Assembly: GCA_900552645.1 (NCBI GenBank) | Contig: USAN01000008.1 | Coordinates: 1-64,000, forward strand | Length of the DNA: 64,000 nucleotides | Source of the DNA: an uncultured Bacteroides sp. | GTDB lineage: Bacteria; Bacteroidota; Bacteroidia; Bacteroidales; Bacteroidaceae | Direction: 5' to 3' | Part shown: piece by piece, positions 1 to 10,488 of the stretch | Numbering within the stretch: position 1 is the first letter of the stretch | Layout of the letters: each line of letters starts with the position of its first letter | Notes under the pieces: model-generated | The model's database searches: none | Told to the model about the DNA's origin: nothing | What the model saw: the letters and a program-made list of their open reading frames with translations, nothing else | Made by a program: the position numbers and the translations under genes

Positions 1-48
1 TGCGGAAGTTTCCGCACGAGGGTGAAGAGATTTCCGCACCTTGGTGAT
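1..48. repeat. Short repeated TTTCCGCAC motif with a small palindrome
   Basis: The window opens with an inverted repeat (TGCGGAA / TTCCGCA, 2-nt loop), and a second copy of TTTCCGCAC follows about 25 bases later. No reading frame is supported. It looks like an intergenic repetitive element or the tail of a REP-like element whose rest lies outside the window. Its role is unknown. Confidence 0.35.
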
Positions 49-142
49 ACGATAAAATTATCTTAATGAAAATATTAATTGTATGTATATAAATTATAAA
101 TCAATTGTTTTAATTTAGTAGCATACTTATTATAAACTGAAT

Positions 143-721
143 ATGAGAAAGATTATAATACTGTTTTTTATTATATTAGCCGCATCATGTAACAGTAAAC
201 CGAAAGTTATGAAAAATGAAGCAGCAATTTATCTGGCAGGAGGATGTTTTTGGGGAACCGAACATTTCATGAAGCAGATAAGAGGAGTCGAAATGACTGA
301 AGTAGGATATGCAAACAGCATTGTTGAGAATCCTGATTACAGGCAGGTGTGTACAGGAGAAACCAAGGCAGCTGAGACTGTAATGGTAAAGTACAATCCG
401 GATGTTGTGTCGCTTTCAATGTTACTCGAACTATATTTCGAGACTATAGATCCAACTAGCCTTAACAAGCAGGGCAATGATAAAGGAACCCAATATAGAA
501 CAGGGATTTACTATACTAATCCTAATGATACGGCCGTAATAAACAAGGTTATAGAAGAAATGTCGGCAAAATACTCCAAACCATTGGTAGTAGAGGTGGA
601 GCCGTTAAGGAATTTTTATCCTGCCGAATTGTATCATCAGGATTATCTTGACAAGAATCCAGGAGGATATTGCCATATACCGTCTCGCCTGTTCGACGTT
701 GCCAGAAAAGCAAACAAATAG
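143..721 (+). CDS. msrA: Peptide-methionine (S)-S-oxide reductase MsrA, lipoprotein form
   Basis: Reduces methionine-S-sulfoxide in oxidised proteins. The 192-residue product starts with a lipoprotein signal (hydrophobic stretch ending AASC at about residue 16), so it is probably anchored in the cell envelope and not cytosolic. The family active-site motif GGCFWGTEH is at about residues 33-41, with the catalytic Cys inside GCFWG, and the GTQYRTGIYY block typical of MsrA lies near residue 115. No fused MsrB domain is present. It stands alone: the next gene begins 187 bases downstream behind its own promoter-like sequence. Envelope repair of oxidised proteins is an inference from the signal peptide. 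Confidence 0.93.
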   Translation: MRKIIILFFIILAASCNSKPKVMKNEAAIYLAGGCFWGTEHFMKQIRGVEMTEVGYANSIVENPDYRQVCTGETKAAETVMVKYNPDVVSLSMLLELYFETIDPTSLNKQGNDKGTQYRTGIYYTNPNDTAVINKVIEEMSAKYSKPLVVEVEPLRNFYPAELYHQDYLDKNPGGYCHIPSRLFDVARKANK

Positions 722-787
722 AGGTTAAAAACCATACTGTCTTTTATAATTATTTAGATAGTTGATGTAAGCAACAACTATTTTCAA

Positions 788-795
788 TATCTTTG
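788..795 (+). promoter_or_regulatory. Bacteroidetes -7 element upstream of the type I RM operon
   Basis: TATCTTTG matches the TANNTTTG consensus. A GTTG lies about 23 bases upstream, a longer spacing than ideal. The roughly 110-base leader down to the hsdM start contains the octamer TAACTACT twice (around 857 and 880), a possible binding site for a regulator. Confidence 0.4.
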
Positions 796-908
796 TATGA
801 GATGTATATTATATGATATTAGAAAATAGTAAAGCTTTTATCAGTTGACGGTAGATAACTACTGAATAAGAGCAGGTAACTACTTATTGAACACTAAAAA
901 ATATTAAA

Positions 909-2456
909 ATGACAAGTACAATGCAAAGAGCTGAATTGCAAAATAAAATATGGAAAATAGCCAATGAGGTACGTGGGGCTGTTGATGGGTGGGACTTTAA
1001 ACAGTTTGTGCTGGGAGCACTTTTCTATCGCTTTATAAGCGAAAATTTCACAGATTATATTGAAGGTGATGATGATGGTATTGACTATGCCAATTTACCT
1101 AACAGCGTAATAACTCCTGAAATTAAAGAGGATGCTATTAAGACAAAAGGATACTTTATATATCCAAGCCAACTTTTTGTGAACGTTGCAGCAAACGCCA
1201 ATACAAATCCAAACCTTAATACAGAACTTAAAGCCATTTTTGATGCTATTGAGAGTTCTGCCAACGGTTATCCGTCGGAAAAAGATATAAAAGGATTGTT
1301 TGCCGATTTCGATACTACAAGCACCCGACTTGGCAATACGGTTGAGAACAAAAACAGTCGTTTGGCAGCCGTGTTGAAAGGTGTGGAGGAGTTGAATTTT
1401 GGCAATTTCGAGGATAATCAGATAGACCTGTTTGGCGATGCCTATGAATTCCTTATCTCTAACTATGCCGCTAATGCAGGAAAATCGGGAGGTGAATTCT
1501 TTACACCACAACACGTCTCTAAACTTATCGCACAGCTTGCTATGCACAAGCAGACAAGCGTTAATAAGATATATGACCCTGCCTGTGGTTCGGGCTCGCT
1601 ACTGTTGCAAGCTAAAAAGCATTTTGATAATCATATTATTGAAGAGGGGTTCTTTGGTCAAGAGATTAACCACACCACCTATAACCTTGCTCGCATGAAT
1701 ATGTTTTTACATAATGTCAACTATGATAAATTCAATATTTCACTTGGTAATACCTTGACAGACCCACAATTTGGCGATGATAAGCCTTTTGATGCCATTG
1801 TCTCTAATCCACCCTATTCGGTAAATTGGATTGGCTCGGACGACCCTACGCTGATTAACGACGACCGTTTTGCTCCTGCCGGAGTGCTCGCTCCTAAGTC
1901 AAAGGCGGACTTTGCCTTTGTGTTGCACGCACTAAGCTACCTTTCGGGCAAAGGCAGGGCAGCTATTGTCTGTTTTCCCGGCATCTTCTATCGTGGAGGT
2001 GCAGAGCAGAAGATTAGAAAGTACTTGGTAGATAACAACTTTGTGGAGACGGTTATTTCATTGGCTCCTAATCTTTTTTATGGCACTTCCATAGCTGTAA
2101 ATATCTTGGTCCTTGCCAAAAATAAGCTAAATACAAAGACACAGTTTATAGATGCAAGTGGTGAAGATTTTTTCAGGAAGGTAACCAACAATAATGTGCT
2201 TGAAGACAAGCATATTGACAAGATTATGGATATGTTCGACCGCAAAGAGGATGTAGAATACATTACGAAGATGGTCGATAATAGAGTTATTGCCGAGAAT
2301 GATTATAATCTTTCGGTTAGTTCGTATGTCGAGGCTAAGGATAACCGTGAGAAGATAGATATTAAAGAGTTGAATGCCGAGATTGCCAAGACTGTGGAAA
2401 GAATAAATTCACTACGCACCGACATAGATGCCATAATAAAGGAGATTGAGGGATAA
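909..2456 (+). CDS. hsdM: Type I restriction-modification system methyltransferase subunit HsdM
   Basis: N6-adenine methyltransferase subunit. With HsdS it forms the modification enzyme, and with HsdR the restriction complex. The 515-residue length is normal for the family. The N-terminal HsdM helical domain covers about residues 1-160. The SAM-binding motif [10 protein letters not shown] is at about 223-232 and the catalytic NPPY motif at about 300-303. The C-terminus ends in a helical segment that normally contacts HsdS. It is the first gene of a tight operon: the next gene starts 3 bases after the stop. An alternative start four codons in (ATG at 921) cannot be excluded. No motif is damaged, so the enzyme looks functional. 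Confidence 0.96.
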   Translation: MTSTMQRAELQNKIWKIANEVRGAVDGWDFKQFVLGALFYRFISENFTDYIEGDDDGIDYANLPNSVITPEIKEDAIKTKGYFIYPSQLFVNVAANANTNPNLNTELKAIFDAIESSANGYPSEKDIKGLFADFDTTSTRLGNTVENKNSRLAAVLKGVEELNFGNFEDNQIDLFGDAYEFLISNYAANAGKSGGEFFTPQHVSKLIAQLAMHKQTSVNKIYDPACGSGSLLLQAKKHFDNHIIEEGFFGQEINHTTYNLARMNMFLHNVNYDKFNISLGNTLTDPQFGDDKPFDAIVSNPPYSVNWIGSDDPTLINDDRFAPAGVLAPKSKADFAFVLHALSYLSGKGRAAIVCFPGIFYRGGAEQKIRKYLVDNNFVETVISLAPNLFYGTSIAVNILVLAKNKLNTKTQFIDASGEDFFRKVTNNNVLEDKHIDKIMDMFDRKEDVEYITKMVDNRVIAENDYNLSVSSYVEAKDNREKIDIKELNAEIAKTVERINSLRTDIDAIIKEIEG

Positions 2457-2459
2457 GCT

Positions 2460-3470
2460 ATGAATAACGAATTAAAATACTTGATTTATAATACACCTGA
2501 GGAGGGTGTATCGGTAAGTGCAATTATTAAAGATGATACAATTTGGCTTACACAAAGAGCTATGGCTGAGCTCTTCGATTGCACCACAGACAATATATCA
2601 CTACACTTGAAAAACATATTTGCAGACGGTGAACTTGCTGAGTCCTCAACATCCGAGGAAATCTCGGTAGTTCAGAAAGAGGGCAATAGAAACGTTAAAA
2701 GAACTCCGAAGTTTTACAACCTTGATGCTATTATCTCGGTAGGTTATCGTGTCAATTCACGCAAGGCAACCAACTTCAGAATATGGGCAACGAGTGTTTT
2801 GAAAGAGTATATGACCAAAGGTTTTGCTATGGACGATGAGCGTTTGAAGCAGGGTAAAACAGCTTTTGGCAAAGACTACTTCCGTGAGCTATTAGAGCGT
2901 GTTCGTTCTATTCGTGCCAGCGAGCGCAGAATATGGTTACAAATCACCGATATTTTTGCTGAGTGCAGTATCGACTATGATAAAGAATCGGAGGTAACAA
3001 AGGAGTTTTATGCTATGGTTCAGAATAAGTTTCACTATGCCATTACCGGTAAAACAGCGGCAGAGATTCTCGACACATCAGCCGATAGAAACAAGGAGCA
3101 TATGGGGCTAACCACGTGGAAAAACGCTCCCGGCGGGAGAATTCTAAAAAGCGATGTAACAGTTGCCAAAAACTATTTAAATGAGAAGCAAATCCGACAG
3201 TTGGAGCGTGCTGTTACAGGTTATTTTGATTATATCGAAGATTTGATTGAACGAGAAAATACCTTTACAATGACAGAGTTTGCAACAAGCATTAATGAAT
3301 TTTTGGCTTTTAGAAAATATGATATTCTAAAGGGGAAAGGTAGCATAAGCAAAAAGCAAGCAGAAGCGAAAGCAAAGGCAGAGTATGACGAGTTTAACAA
3401 AACACAAAAGATAATTTCGGACTTTGAAAAGGGCATTAAATCATTGGCGAAAGGAGGACAAGATGAGTAA
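2460..3470 (+). CDS. RhuM family (virulence-protein RhuM-like) putative DNA-binding protein
   Basis: The 336-residue protein resembles the RhuM family, first named in a Salmonella pathogenicity island and often found inside type I restriction loci of gut bacteria. The N-terminal ~100 residues contain the family block around IWLTQRAMAELF (about residues 29-40), followed by a predicted winged-helix-like region. The C-terminus is helical and rich in charge, with a KKQAEAKAKAEYDEF segment. It lies between hsdM and hsdS, 3 bases after hsdM, and its last 8 bases overlap hsdS. Co-transcription with the RM genes is therefore near certain. Biochemical function is unknown; regulation of, or accessory defence alongside, the RM enzyme is an inference from position only. 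Confidence 0.82.
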   Translation: MNNELKYLIYNTPEEGVSVSAIIKDDTIWLTQRAMAELFDCTTDNISLHLKNIFADGELAESSTSEEISVVQKEGNRNVKRTPKFYNLDAIISVGYRVNSRKATNFRIWATSVLKEYMTKGFAMDDERLKQGKTAFGKDYFRELLERVRSIRASERRIWLQITDIFAECSIDYDKESEVTKEFYAMVQNKFHYAITGKTAAEILDTSADRNKEHMGLTTWKNAPGGRILKSDVTVAKNYLNEKQIRQLERAVTGYFDYIEDLIERENTFTMTEFATSINEFLAFRKYDILKGKGSISKKQAEAKAKAEYDEFNKTQKIISDFEKGIKSLAKGGQDE

Positions 3471-4752
3471 TTTAGAGAAACTATTAGAGGGCGTAGAGGT
3501 GGAATGGAGGGCATTGGGTGAGGTCTGCGAAATAAAAACAGGCAAGGGAATAACCAAGTCAGATGCAATTCTTGGCGGTAATTATCCTATTATTAGCGGT
3601 GGTCAATCACCTATGGGGCATTATCATAAATTTAACAGACACGCAAAAACAGTTACAATCTCTCGTGTTGGAGCATATGCTGGTTTCGTAAACTATATTG
3701 CAGAGGATTTCTATTTAAACGATAAATGTTTTTCCGTCATACCATTGTCTAAAAACATATATTCACATTTTCTTTTTTATGTTCTTAAGAATATAGAAGC
3801 AAAGATTAAAGAATTACAGAGTGAAGGAGGAGTTCCAACTATTAATACTACAAAAGTTAGCAGTCTAATAGTTCCAATTCCGCCACTTGAAATTCAAGAG
3901 GAGATAGTTCGGATTTTGGATAAATTTTCGACGCTTACAGCGGAGCTTACAGCGGAGCTACAAGAGAGAAAATCCCAATACGAATATTATCGCAACTGGC
4001 TACTCGACTATCCAATGGAAGAGTCCGACCAGCCCTCACTACGTTCGAGCCAGTCAGCCACTTCCATAAATGAGAGCGACAACCCGACACAACCACAATC
4101 CGCACAGAATAATCCCACCAACAATTCTGTTTTGCCGCCGCAAGGTAAAGTGCAATGGAAAACACTGGGAGAAATTGGAAAACTGGTTAGAGGCAATGGA
4201 TTACAGAAAAAAGACTTTACTGAAACAGGAATTGGGTGTATTCATTATGGTCAAATTTATACTTACTATGGCACATATACAGACAAAACAAAAACATTTG
4301 TTTCTGAGGAATTTGCTAAGAAAGCACGCAAGGCTAAATATGGTGATTTGGTTATAGCAACAACAAGTGAAAATGATGAAGACGTATGCAAAGCAGTAGC
4401 ATGGTTAGGCGATGAAGATATAGCAGTTAGCAGTGATGCTTGTTACTATACTCATAAATTACACCCTAAATATGTCGCTTATTTTTTCCAAACAGAGCAA
4501 TTTCAAAAACAAAAGCGACCTTTTATTACAGGTACAAAAGTCAGACGTGTAAATGCTGATGATTTAGCGAAAATTAAAATTCCAGTCCCTTCACCAGAGG
4601 AACAAGAACGTATAGTTGCAATCTTAGATAAATTCGACACCCTCACAACCTCATTAACAGAAGGTCTGCCAAAGGAGATTGAACTACGCCAAAAACAGTA
4701 CGAATACTACCGAGATCAGTTATTAACATTCCCCCGAAATAAAGTATTATGA
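3463..4752 (+). CDS. hsdS: Type I restriction enzyme specificity subunit HsdS
   Basis: Determines the bipartite DNA target. The ATG at 3463 is preferred because AAGGAGG sits about 6 bases upstream, within the end of the previous gene; an in-frame TTG at 3424 would add 13 residues without support. Two target-recognition domains are visible (about residues 10-145 and 225-365). Each is followed by a conserved helical spacer containing ILDKF and QYEYYR. The first spacer carries two exact TAEL repeats (residues about 159-166) encoded by a 12-bp tandem repeat. A Ser/Pro/Gln/Asn-rich linker (about residues 187-225) precedes the second half. The stop overlaps the hsdR start by 4 bases (ATGA). Confidence 0.95.
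   Translation: MSNLEKLLEGVEVEWRALGEVCEIKTGKGITKSDAILGGNYPIISGGQSPMGHYHKFNRHAKTVTISRVGAYAGFVNYIAEDFYLNDKCFSVIPLSKNIYSHFLFYVLKNIEAKIKELQSEGGVPTINTTKVSSLIVPIPPLEIQEEIVRILDKFSTLTAELTAELQERKSQYEYYRNWLLDYPMEESDQPSLRSSQSATSINESDNPTQPQSAQNNPTNNSVLPPQGKVQWKTLGEIGKLVRGNGLQKKDFTETGIGCIHYGQIYTYYGTYTDKTKTFVSEEFAKKARKAKYGDLVIATTSENDEDVCKAVAWLGDEDIAVSSDACYYTHKLHPKYVAYFFQTEQFQKQKRPFITGTKVRRVNADDLAKIKIPVPSPEEQERIVAILDKFDTLTTSLTEGLPKEIELRQKQYEYYRDQLLTFPRNKVL
3934..3957 (+). repeat. Two tandem 12-bp repeats coding for TAEL in hsdS
   Basis: The unit CTTACAGCGGAG occurs twice in perfect tandem, followed by CTA, encoding L-TAEL-TAEL. In the EcoR124-type family, gain or loss of such a 12-bp unit changes the length of the helical spacer and the number of unspecified bases in the target. 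The sequence shows the repeat; its effect here is inferred. Confidence 0.8.
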
Positions 4753-7700
4753 CACAATACACAACCATAGCAGAATCTAAAAACTTCATAGTGCTTGATG
4801 AGTATACCAAAAACTCAAAAGTAAGCGAACCTCCTGTTGGTTATCAAACGGAGTTCGCCCTCGAACGAGAGCTTATACAAGACTTAATCAATCAGGGCTA
4901 TGAAAACCCAACGATAAAAAATGCTGAAGTGATGCTTGCCAATGTAAGAACACAGCTTCAGGAGCTTAACAATATGGTGTTTAGCGATGGTGAATGGGCT
5001 CGCTATGTGGAAGAGTATTTGGATAAGCCAAGTGATAGCCTCGTTGAAAAGACACGCAAGATACACGATAACCATATCTATGACTTTGTATTTGACGATG
5101 GACATATTAAAAACATCTACTTAGTAGATAAGCAGGATATTGCCCGTAACAAATTACAGGTAATATCACAATTTGAGCAAACAGGAACGCACGCTAATCG
5201 TTACGATGTGACCATATTGGTCAACGGATTACCATTGGTGCAGATAGAGCTAAAAAAGCGTGGCGTAGCCATCCGTGAAGCCTTTAACCAGGTGCATCGC
5301 TACACAAAAGAGAGTTTTAATAAAGAAAACTCACTATTTAAATACTTACAAATCTTTGTTATCTCAAACGGAACAGATTGCAGGTATTTTGCCAACACCA
5401 CCGAGCGAAACAAAAATAGTTTCGACTTTACGATGAACTGGGCGAAAGCCGATAACACGCTAATCAAAGACTTAAAGGATTTTACAGCCACATTCTTCCA
5501 AAAGAATACACTCCTTAATGTGTTGCTCACCTATTCGGTTTTTGACACCAGCGACACGCTGCTCATAATGCGCCCCTATCAGATTGCAGCAACCGAGCGT
5601 ATCTTGTGGAAAATCAAAAGTTCCTTTCAAACAAAGCAATGGTCGAAGCCCGAAGGTGGCGGATATATATGGCACACTACAGGTTCAGGGAAAACACTTA
5701 CCAGCTTTAAGGCAGCTCGATTGGCAACACAGCTTGACTTTATCGACAAAGTATTCTTTGTGGTAGATCGCAAGGATCTCGACTTTCAGACAATGAAAGA
5801 GTATCAACGATTTTCACCCGATAGCGTAAATGGATCTGAAAGTACATTAGGACTAAAGAGAAATATAGACAAAGACGATAATAAGATTATAGTCACCACT
5901 ATCCAGAAGTTAAACAACTTGATGAAAGGCGAAGGCGAACTATCAATCTATCAAAAACAGGTTGTATTTATATTTGACGAATGCCATCGCTCGCAATTTG
6001 GCGAGGCGCAAAAGCTATTAAAGAAGAAGTTTAAACGATACTATCAATTCGGTTTTACAGGAACACCGATATTCCCCGAAAATGCCTTGGGAGACGAGAC
6101 AACCGCAAGTGTATTTGGGCGTGAATTGCACTCGTATGTCATCACCGATGCAATCAGAGATGAGAAGGTATTGAAGTTTAAAGTTGATTACAACGATGTG
6201 CGTCCTAAATTCAAGGGGATAGAATCAGAGCAAAATGAAGAAAAGCTAAGTTCGGCAGAATATAAGAAAGCGATGCTTCACCCGGCTCGTATAAAAGAAA
6301 TATCGCAATATATATTACAGAATTTCAGAATTAAAACCCACCGAAACCAAGGAGGAGGTAAAGGTTTTAATGCGATGTTTGCCGTAAGTAGTGTTGATGC
6401 TGCGAAATGCTATTACGAGGAATTGAACCGTCTGCAAAAGGATAGTGACAAACCACTCAAAATAGCAACCATCTTCTCATTTGCTGCCAATGAAGAACAA
6501 AATGCAATCGGTGAAATAGTTGACGAGACTTTTGAACCATCGGCAATGGATTTGAGTGCTAAAGAGTTCCTAACAAAGGCAATTGATGATTATAACGCAA
6601 TGTTTACAACAAGTTTTGGCGTTGATAGTAAAGAGTTTCAGAATTATTACCGCGACCTTGCCAAAAGAGTAAAAAGTAAAGAGGTTGACCTTATTATTGT
6701 GGTAGGCATGTTTCTTACAGGATTTGATGCTCCTACACTCAATACGTTATTTGTGGATAAAAACCTGCGCTACCACGGACTAATGCAGGCATTCTCTCGT
6801 ACCAACAGAATTTATAATGCGACCAAAACTTTTGGTAATATAGTTACTTTTAGAGATTTGGAGGCTGCCACCATTGAGGCTATTCGGACATTTGGAGATA
6901 GTAGCACAAGAAATGTAGTGCTCGAAAAGAGCTACAAAGAGTATTTGGAAGGCTTTACGGATATTGCTACAGGTGAAGCACGTAGAGGTTATATAGAAGT
7001 AGTACATGAGCTAAATGAGAAATTTACAATACCAGAAGATATTATAACCGAGAGTGATAAGAAAGAGTTCGCAAAACTATTTGGTGAGTACTTGCGAGTG
7101 GAAAACATTTTGCAAAACTATGATGAGTTTACACACCTAAAGGCTCTTCAGGCAATAGATATAAACGACCCACAAGCCGTTGAAGCATTCAAAGAGGCGA
7201 ATTTCGTAACAGATGAGGACATAGCCACAATGCAAGCTATTGATGTGCTACCCGATCGCACAATTCAAGATTACAGATCTACCTATAATGATATTCGTGA
7301 TTGGTTAAGATGTGAGAGAAGCGGCAAAGAAGAAGAAAAATCGAATGTTGATTGGAATGATGTAATCTTTGAGGTTGATTTGTTAAAATCTCAGGAGATA
7401 AATCTCGACTATATTCTAGAACTAATCTTTGAACATAACAAAAAGACCGGCAACAAAGCTGCATTGATAGAAGAAATTCGTCGTGTTATTCGTGGCAGTA
7501 TCGGAAACCGAGCAAAAGAGAGCTTAGTGGTTGATTATATCAACGAAACAGATATTGATGCTATCTGTGATAAACCAAGTATTCTGGATTCGTTCTATAG
7601 TTATGCACAAGAAAAAATGAGAGTAGAGGCTGCACAGTTAATTGTTGACGAGAACCTGAATGAGCAAGAGGCAAAACGTTACATCTCAGTCTCCTTAAAG

Positions 7701-7853
7701 CGTGAATATGCAAGCGAAAACGGAACAGAACTAAATAGTATACTACCTAAGATGAGTCCATTAAACCCTCAATATTTAACTAAAAAGCAAAGTGTATTTC
7801 AGAAGTTAGCTTCTTTTGTTGAGAAGTTTAAGGGTATAGGTAGGCATATTTGA
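4749..7853 (+). CDS. hsdR: Type I restriction endonuclease subunit HsdR
   Basis: Motor and nuclease subunit of the restriction complex: it translocates DNA by ATP hydrolysis and cuts unmodified DNA. The 1034-residue length matches EcoR124-type HsdR. An N-terminal PD-(D/E)xK-like nuclease signature appears as YDVTILVN followed by QIELKKRG (about residues 155-175). The helicase part has Walker A TGSGKT (about 311-316), the DECH box (about 410) and a motif III TGTP block. A C-terminal helical region binds the methylase core. It starts inside the hsdS stop, so all four genes form one transcription unit. No frameshift or missing motif was seen. Confidence 0.96.
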   Translation: MTQYTTIAESKNFIVLDEYTKNSKVSEPPVGYQTEFALERELIQDLINQGYENPTIKNAEVMLANVRTQLQELNNMVFSDGEWARYVEEYLDKPSDSLVEKTRKIHDNHIYDFVFDDGHIKNIYLVDKQDIARNKLQVISQFEQTGTHANRYDVTILVNGLPLVQIELKKRGVAIREAFNQVHRYTKESFNKENSLFKYLQIFVISNGTDCRYFANTTERNKNSFDFTMNWAKADNTLIKDLKDFTATFFQKNTLLNVLLTYSVFDTSDTLLIMRPYQIAATERILWKIKSSFQTKQWSKPEGGGYIWHTTGSGKTLTSFKAARLATQLDFIDKVFFVVDRKDLDFQTMKEYQRFSPDSVNGSESTLGLKRNIDKDDNKIIVTTIQKLNNLMKGEGELSIYQKQVVFIFDECHRSQFGEAQKLLKKKFKRYYQFGFTGTPIFPENALGDETTASVFGRELHSYVITDAIRDEKVLKFKVDYNDVRPKFKGIESEQNEEKLSSAEYKKAMLHPARIKEISQYILQNFRIKTHRNQGGGKGFNAMFAVSSVDAAKCYYEELNRLQKDSDKPLKIATIFSFAANEEQNAIGEIVDETFEPSAMDLSAKEFLTKAIDDYNAMFTTSFGVDSKEFQNYYRDLAKRVKSKEVDLIIVVGMFLTGFDAPTLNTLFVDKNLRYHGLMQAFSRTNRIYNATKTFGNIVTFRDLEAATIEAIRTFGDSSTRNVVLEKSYKEYLEGFTDIATGEARRGYIEVVHELNEKFTIPEDIITESDKKEFAKLFGEYLRVENILQNYDEFTHLKALQAIDINDPQAVEAFKEANFVTDEDIATMQAIDVLPDRTIQDYRSTYNDIRDWLRCERSGKEEEKSNVDWNDVIFEVDLLKSQEINLDYILELIFEHNKKTGNKAALIEEIRRVIRGSIGNRAKESLVVDYINETDIDAICDKPSILDSFYSYAQEKMRVEAAQLIVDENLNEQEAKRYISVSLKREYASENGTELNSILPKMSPLNPQYLTKKQSVFQKLASFVEKFKGIGRHI

Positions 7854-7926
7854 GAACATCTAATTCAGCAACTTTTCTTATCTGTATTTTGTAAATTCGA
7901 AAGACTGACAAATTATACTAAAAAGA

Positions 7927-7957
7927 AAAGAGATTAACTTGTGAAGTTAATCTCTTT
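7927..7957 (-). terminator. Hairpin terminator downstream of tRNA-fMet
   Basis: A perfect 14-bp stem (AAAGAGATTAACTT and its complement) with a 3-base loop is followed on the minus strand by a T-rich tail (TTTTCTTTTT). It ends the tRNA transcript and lies between the tRNA and hsdR, so it may also stop hsdR transcription from the other side. Confidence 0.8.
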
Positions 7958-7965
7958 CTATGTAG

Positions 7966-8038
<73 letters not shown>

Positions 8039-8204
8039 ATGTTTATTTTTAAATACGAATGCAAAGGTAGAGCTTTTATTTTAGAAAACAAATATATTGC
8101 CAAGTTTATTGTAATATGATTTTTAGTATTGCTATTAATGTACTGATAAACAAAAGATAAGATGCATGTTAAATATTGTATTCATTAATAAACTGAATTA
8201 TTTT

Positions 8205-8236
8205 TTTGTTGAGTACGAATAAATAATGTATTTTTG
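8205..8236 (+). promoter_or_regulatory. Bacteroidetes promoter of the tetR-fabG-rluA operon
   Basis: TTTG (8205-8208), a 20-base spacer and TATTTTTG (8229-8236) match the primary sigma factor consensus TTTG-N19-TANNTTTG. The regulator's ATG follows 32 bases later. Confidence 0.7.
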
Positions 8237-8268
8237 TCTTAGTATAACTAATATGCAATGGAAACTAT

Positions 8269-8853
8269 ATGACAGTATCAAAGACAAAAGATAAATTGGT
8301 AGATGTCGCCCGTCAGCTTTTTGCGAAGAAAGGGGTAGACAATACTACAATGAACGATATTGCTCTGGCTTCAAAGAAAGGTAGACGAACTCTTTACACT
8401 TATTTCAAGAGTAAGGAGGATGTTTATATGGCTGTGGTTGAATCTGAACTGGATATGTTGTCAGACGCTATGGAAAAAGTTGTACACAAGGATATTACAC
8501 CCGATCAGAAAATTCTGCAAATGATAGAGACTCATCTAGATACTATAAAGACTGTGGTATACAGGAACGGTACTTTACGAGCAGGGTTTTTCCGAAATAT
8601 ATGGCGTGTCGAGACAGTAAGGAAGAACTTTGACAACAAGGAGCTTGCTTTGTTGAAAGAGGTTTTGGCCGAAGGTAATGATAAAGGAATATTTAATTTG
8701 GAAGATGTAAATCTGATAGCCGAAATAGTACATTACAGTATCCGCGGAATAGAAGTACCTTATATAAGAGGACAGATAGGGCGCGACGTTGATCAGTCTA
8801 TTGCCTGGAAGCATGTATCTAAACTTGTATATGGTGCACTTGGAAGAAAATAA
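8269..8853 (+). CDS. TetR/AcrR family transcriptional regulator
   Basis: A 194-residue DNA-binding repressor. The N-terminal TetR helix-turn-helix covers about residues 10-50, with ARQLFAKKGVDNTTMNDIA and the recognition-helix block KGRRTLYTYFKSKED. The C-terminal helical domain would bind an unknown ligand. It opens an operon with a fatty-acid reductase gene 24 bases downstream and a pseudouridine synthase. A link to fatty-acid metabolism is an inference from that order, which I recall as common in Bacteroidales. Confidence 0.92.
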   Translation: MTVSKTKDKLVDVARQLFAKKGVDNTTMNDIALASKKGRRTLYTYFKSKEDVYMAVVESELDMLSDAMEKVVHKDITPDQKILQMIETHLDTIKTVVYRNGTLRAGFFRNIWRVETVRKNFDNKELALLKEVLAEGNDKGIFNLEDVNLIAEIVHYSIRGIEVPYIRGQIGRDVDQSIAWKHVSKLVYGALGRK

Positions 8854-8877
8854 TTATTTATTAAAATAAGAATTAAA

Positions 8878-9624
8878 ATGGGATTATTAACTGGAAAAAC
8901 AGCGATTGTAACCGGTGCTGCTCGCGGTATTGGTAAAGCTATCGCCATGAAATTTGCTGCAGAAGGAGCAAATATAGCATTTACTGACTTGGTTATTGAC
9001 GAAAACGGAAAGAATACTGAAAAAGAAATAGCCGATTTGGGCGTAAAGGTTAAAGGTTATGCTTCTAACGCTGCAAGCTTCGAAGATACTGCACGTGTAG
9101 TAGAAGAGATAAAAAATGACTTCGGCTCAATAGATATTCTTGTAAACAACGCAGGTATCACTAAAGATGGTTTGATGATGCGTATGACAGAAGCTCAATG
9201 GGATGCTGTTATTGCAGTAAATCTTAAGTCGGCTTTCAATTTCATTCATGCATGTACTCCTATTATGATGCGCCAAAAAAGTGGTAACATTATAAATATG
9301 GCTTCTGTTGTTGGTGTTCATGGTAATGCCGGTCAGTGTAACTATTCTGCTTCTAAGGCAGGTATGATTGCTCTTGCTAAATCTATAGCTCAGGAAGTTG
9401 GATCACGTGGCATACGTGCAAATGCTATTGCTCCGGGCTTTATCATTACTGATATGACTGCCAAACTTAGCGAAGAGGTAAGAGAAGAGTGGTGCAAGAA
9501 GATTCCTTTGCGTCGTGGTGGTACTCCTGAAGACGTTGCCAATGTTGCAACATTCCTTGCATCCGATCTTTCTTCATATGTGTCGGGTCAGGTTATTCAG
9601 GTAGATGGTGGTATGAATATGTAA
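8878..9624 (+). CDS. fabG: 3-oxoacyl-[acyl-carrier-protein] reductase FabG
   Basis: NADPH-dependent reduction of 3-oxoacyl-ACP in fatty-acid elongation (type II synthase, cytosol). The 248-residue short-chain dehydrogenase has the dinucleotide-binding motif TGAARGIGKA near residue 12 and the NNAG block at about 90. The catalytic Ser lies near 142 (INMASVVG) and the YSASK active site follows at about 155-159. The C-terminal VSGQVIQVDGGM block is typical of FabG as opposed to other SDRs. It is the second gene of the operon, 7 bases before the next gene. Confidence 0.93.
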   Translation: MGLLTGKTAIVTGAARGIGKAIAMKFAAEGANIAFTDLVIDENGKNTEKEIADLGVKVKGYASNAASFEDTARVVEEIKNDFGSIDILVNNAGITKDGLMMRMTEAQWDAVIAVNLKSAFNFIHACTPIMMRQKSGNIINMASVVGVHGNAGQCNYSASKAGMIALAKSIAQEVGSRGIRANAIAPGFIITDMTAKLSEEVREEWCKKIPLRRGGTPEDVANVATFLASDLSSYVSGQVIQVDGGMNM

Positions 9625-9631
9625 TATCGCA

Positions 9632-10303
9632 ATGACAGTCGTTTACGAAGATAATCATATTATCGTTGTCAATAAGACAGCTTCAGAAATAGTTCAGGGA
9701 GACAAGACCGGCGATACTCCACTTTCGGATATTGTAAAGCAGTATATAAAGGAGAAGTATGCTAAACCGGGTAATGTTTTCGTTGGAGTTCCTCATAGGT
9801 TGGATCGTCCCGTTAGCGGACTTGTGGTCTTGGCAAAGACCAGTAAGGCACTATCGCGACTGAATGAGATGTTTAGAAACGGGGAAGTGAAGAAAACTTA
9901 TTGGGCTATTGTAAAAGATTGTCCCAAAGAGCACGAAGCAGAACTTACCAACTATCTTGTGCGCAATGAGAAACAGAATAAATCTTATGCGTACGATAAG
10001 GAGGTAAAGGACTCTAAGAAGGCTATACTCCATTACAATCTAATAGGCCATTCACAGAACTATTTCCTTTTGGAAATTGATTTGAAAACAGGACGTCATC
10101 ATCAGATAAGATGTCAGCTTGCAAAGATGGGTTGTCCCATAAAGGGCGACTTGAAGTACGGAGCTGCACGTTCAAATCCAGATGGAAGTATCTGTTTGCA
10201 CGCTCGTAGGGTACAGTTTATTCATCCTGTATCGAAACAGGAAATTGATATTGTTGCTCCGGTGCCGGAAGGTAACTTGTGGAATGGATTTGAGATGGAA
10301 TAA
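9632..10303 (+). CDS. RluA-family pseudouridine synthase
   Basis: Converts specific uridines of rRNA or tRNA to pseudouridine. The 223-residue protein has the catalytic HRLDRPVSGLVVLAKT motif (about residues 52-67, Asp in HRLD) and the conserved KTGRHHQIR block (about 149-157). It lacks the N-terminal S4 domain of RluC/RluD, so it is a short RluA-like member; the exact target base cannot be told. Last gene of the tetR-fabG operon, followed by a terminator. Confidence 0.93.
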   Translation: MTVVYEDNHIIVVNKTASEIVQGDKTGDTPLSDIVKQYIKEKYAKPGNVFVGVPHRLDRPVSGLVVLAKTSKALSRLNEMFRNGEVKKTYWAIVKDCPKEHEAELTNYLVRNEKQNKSYAYDKEVKDSKKAILHYNLIGHSQNYFLLEIDLKTGRHHQIRCQLAKMGCPIKGDLKYGAARSNPDGSICLHARRVQFIHPVSKQEIDIVAPVPEGNLWNGFEME

Positions 10304-10327
10304 ATAGTAATATTACTATAAAACCAA

Positions 10328-10370
10328 TAAGGTATGTGTTATTTAAAATTTAACACATACCTTATTTTTT
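10328..10370 (+). terminator. Terminator after the RluA-family gene
   Basis: A long stem (AATAAGGTATGTGTTA with its complement), a short AT loop and a following T-run end the tetR-fabG-rluA transcript. The arms also end in A/T runs, so it could work in both directions. Confidence 0.8.
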
Positions 10371-10488
10371 ATATTATAGTCTCTTCTAGACCTAAATTAA
10401 TTAACTTTTTGCTATAAGCAATCGAAATATTATGGTTAGAAACAGGGTGAACGGTAGTATTACCTCTCAATGCAAAGCTATTCTTTGA

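Noticed and set aside
720..908. Attachment-site copy of the tRNA-fMet end left of the RM operon
   Set aside because: No stretch resembling the tRNA 3' end was found there; integration at the tRNA is unsupported.
1095..1547. 150-codon frame opposite hsdM
   Set aside because: Cys/Phe-rich antisense shadow of a well-conserved gene.
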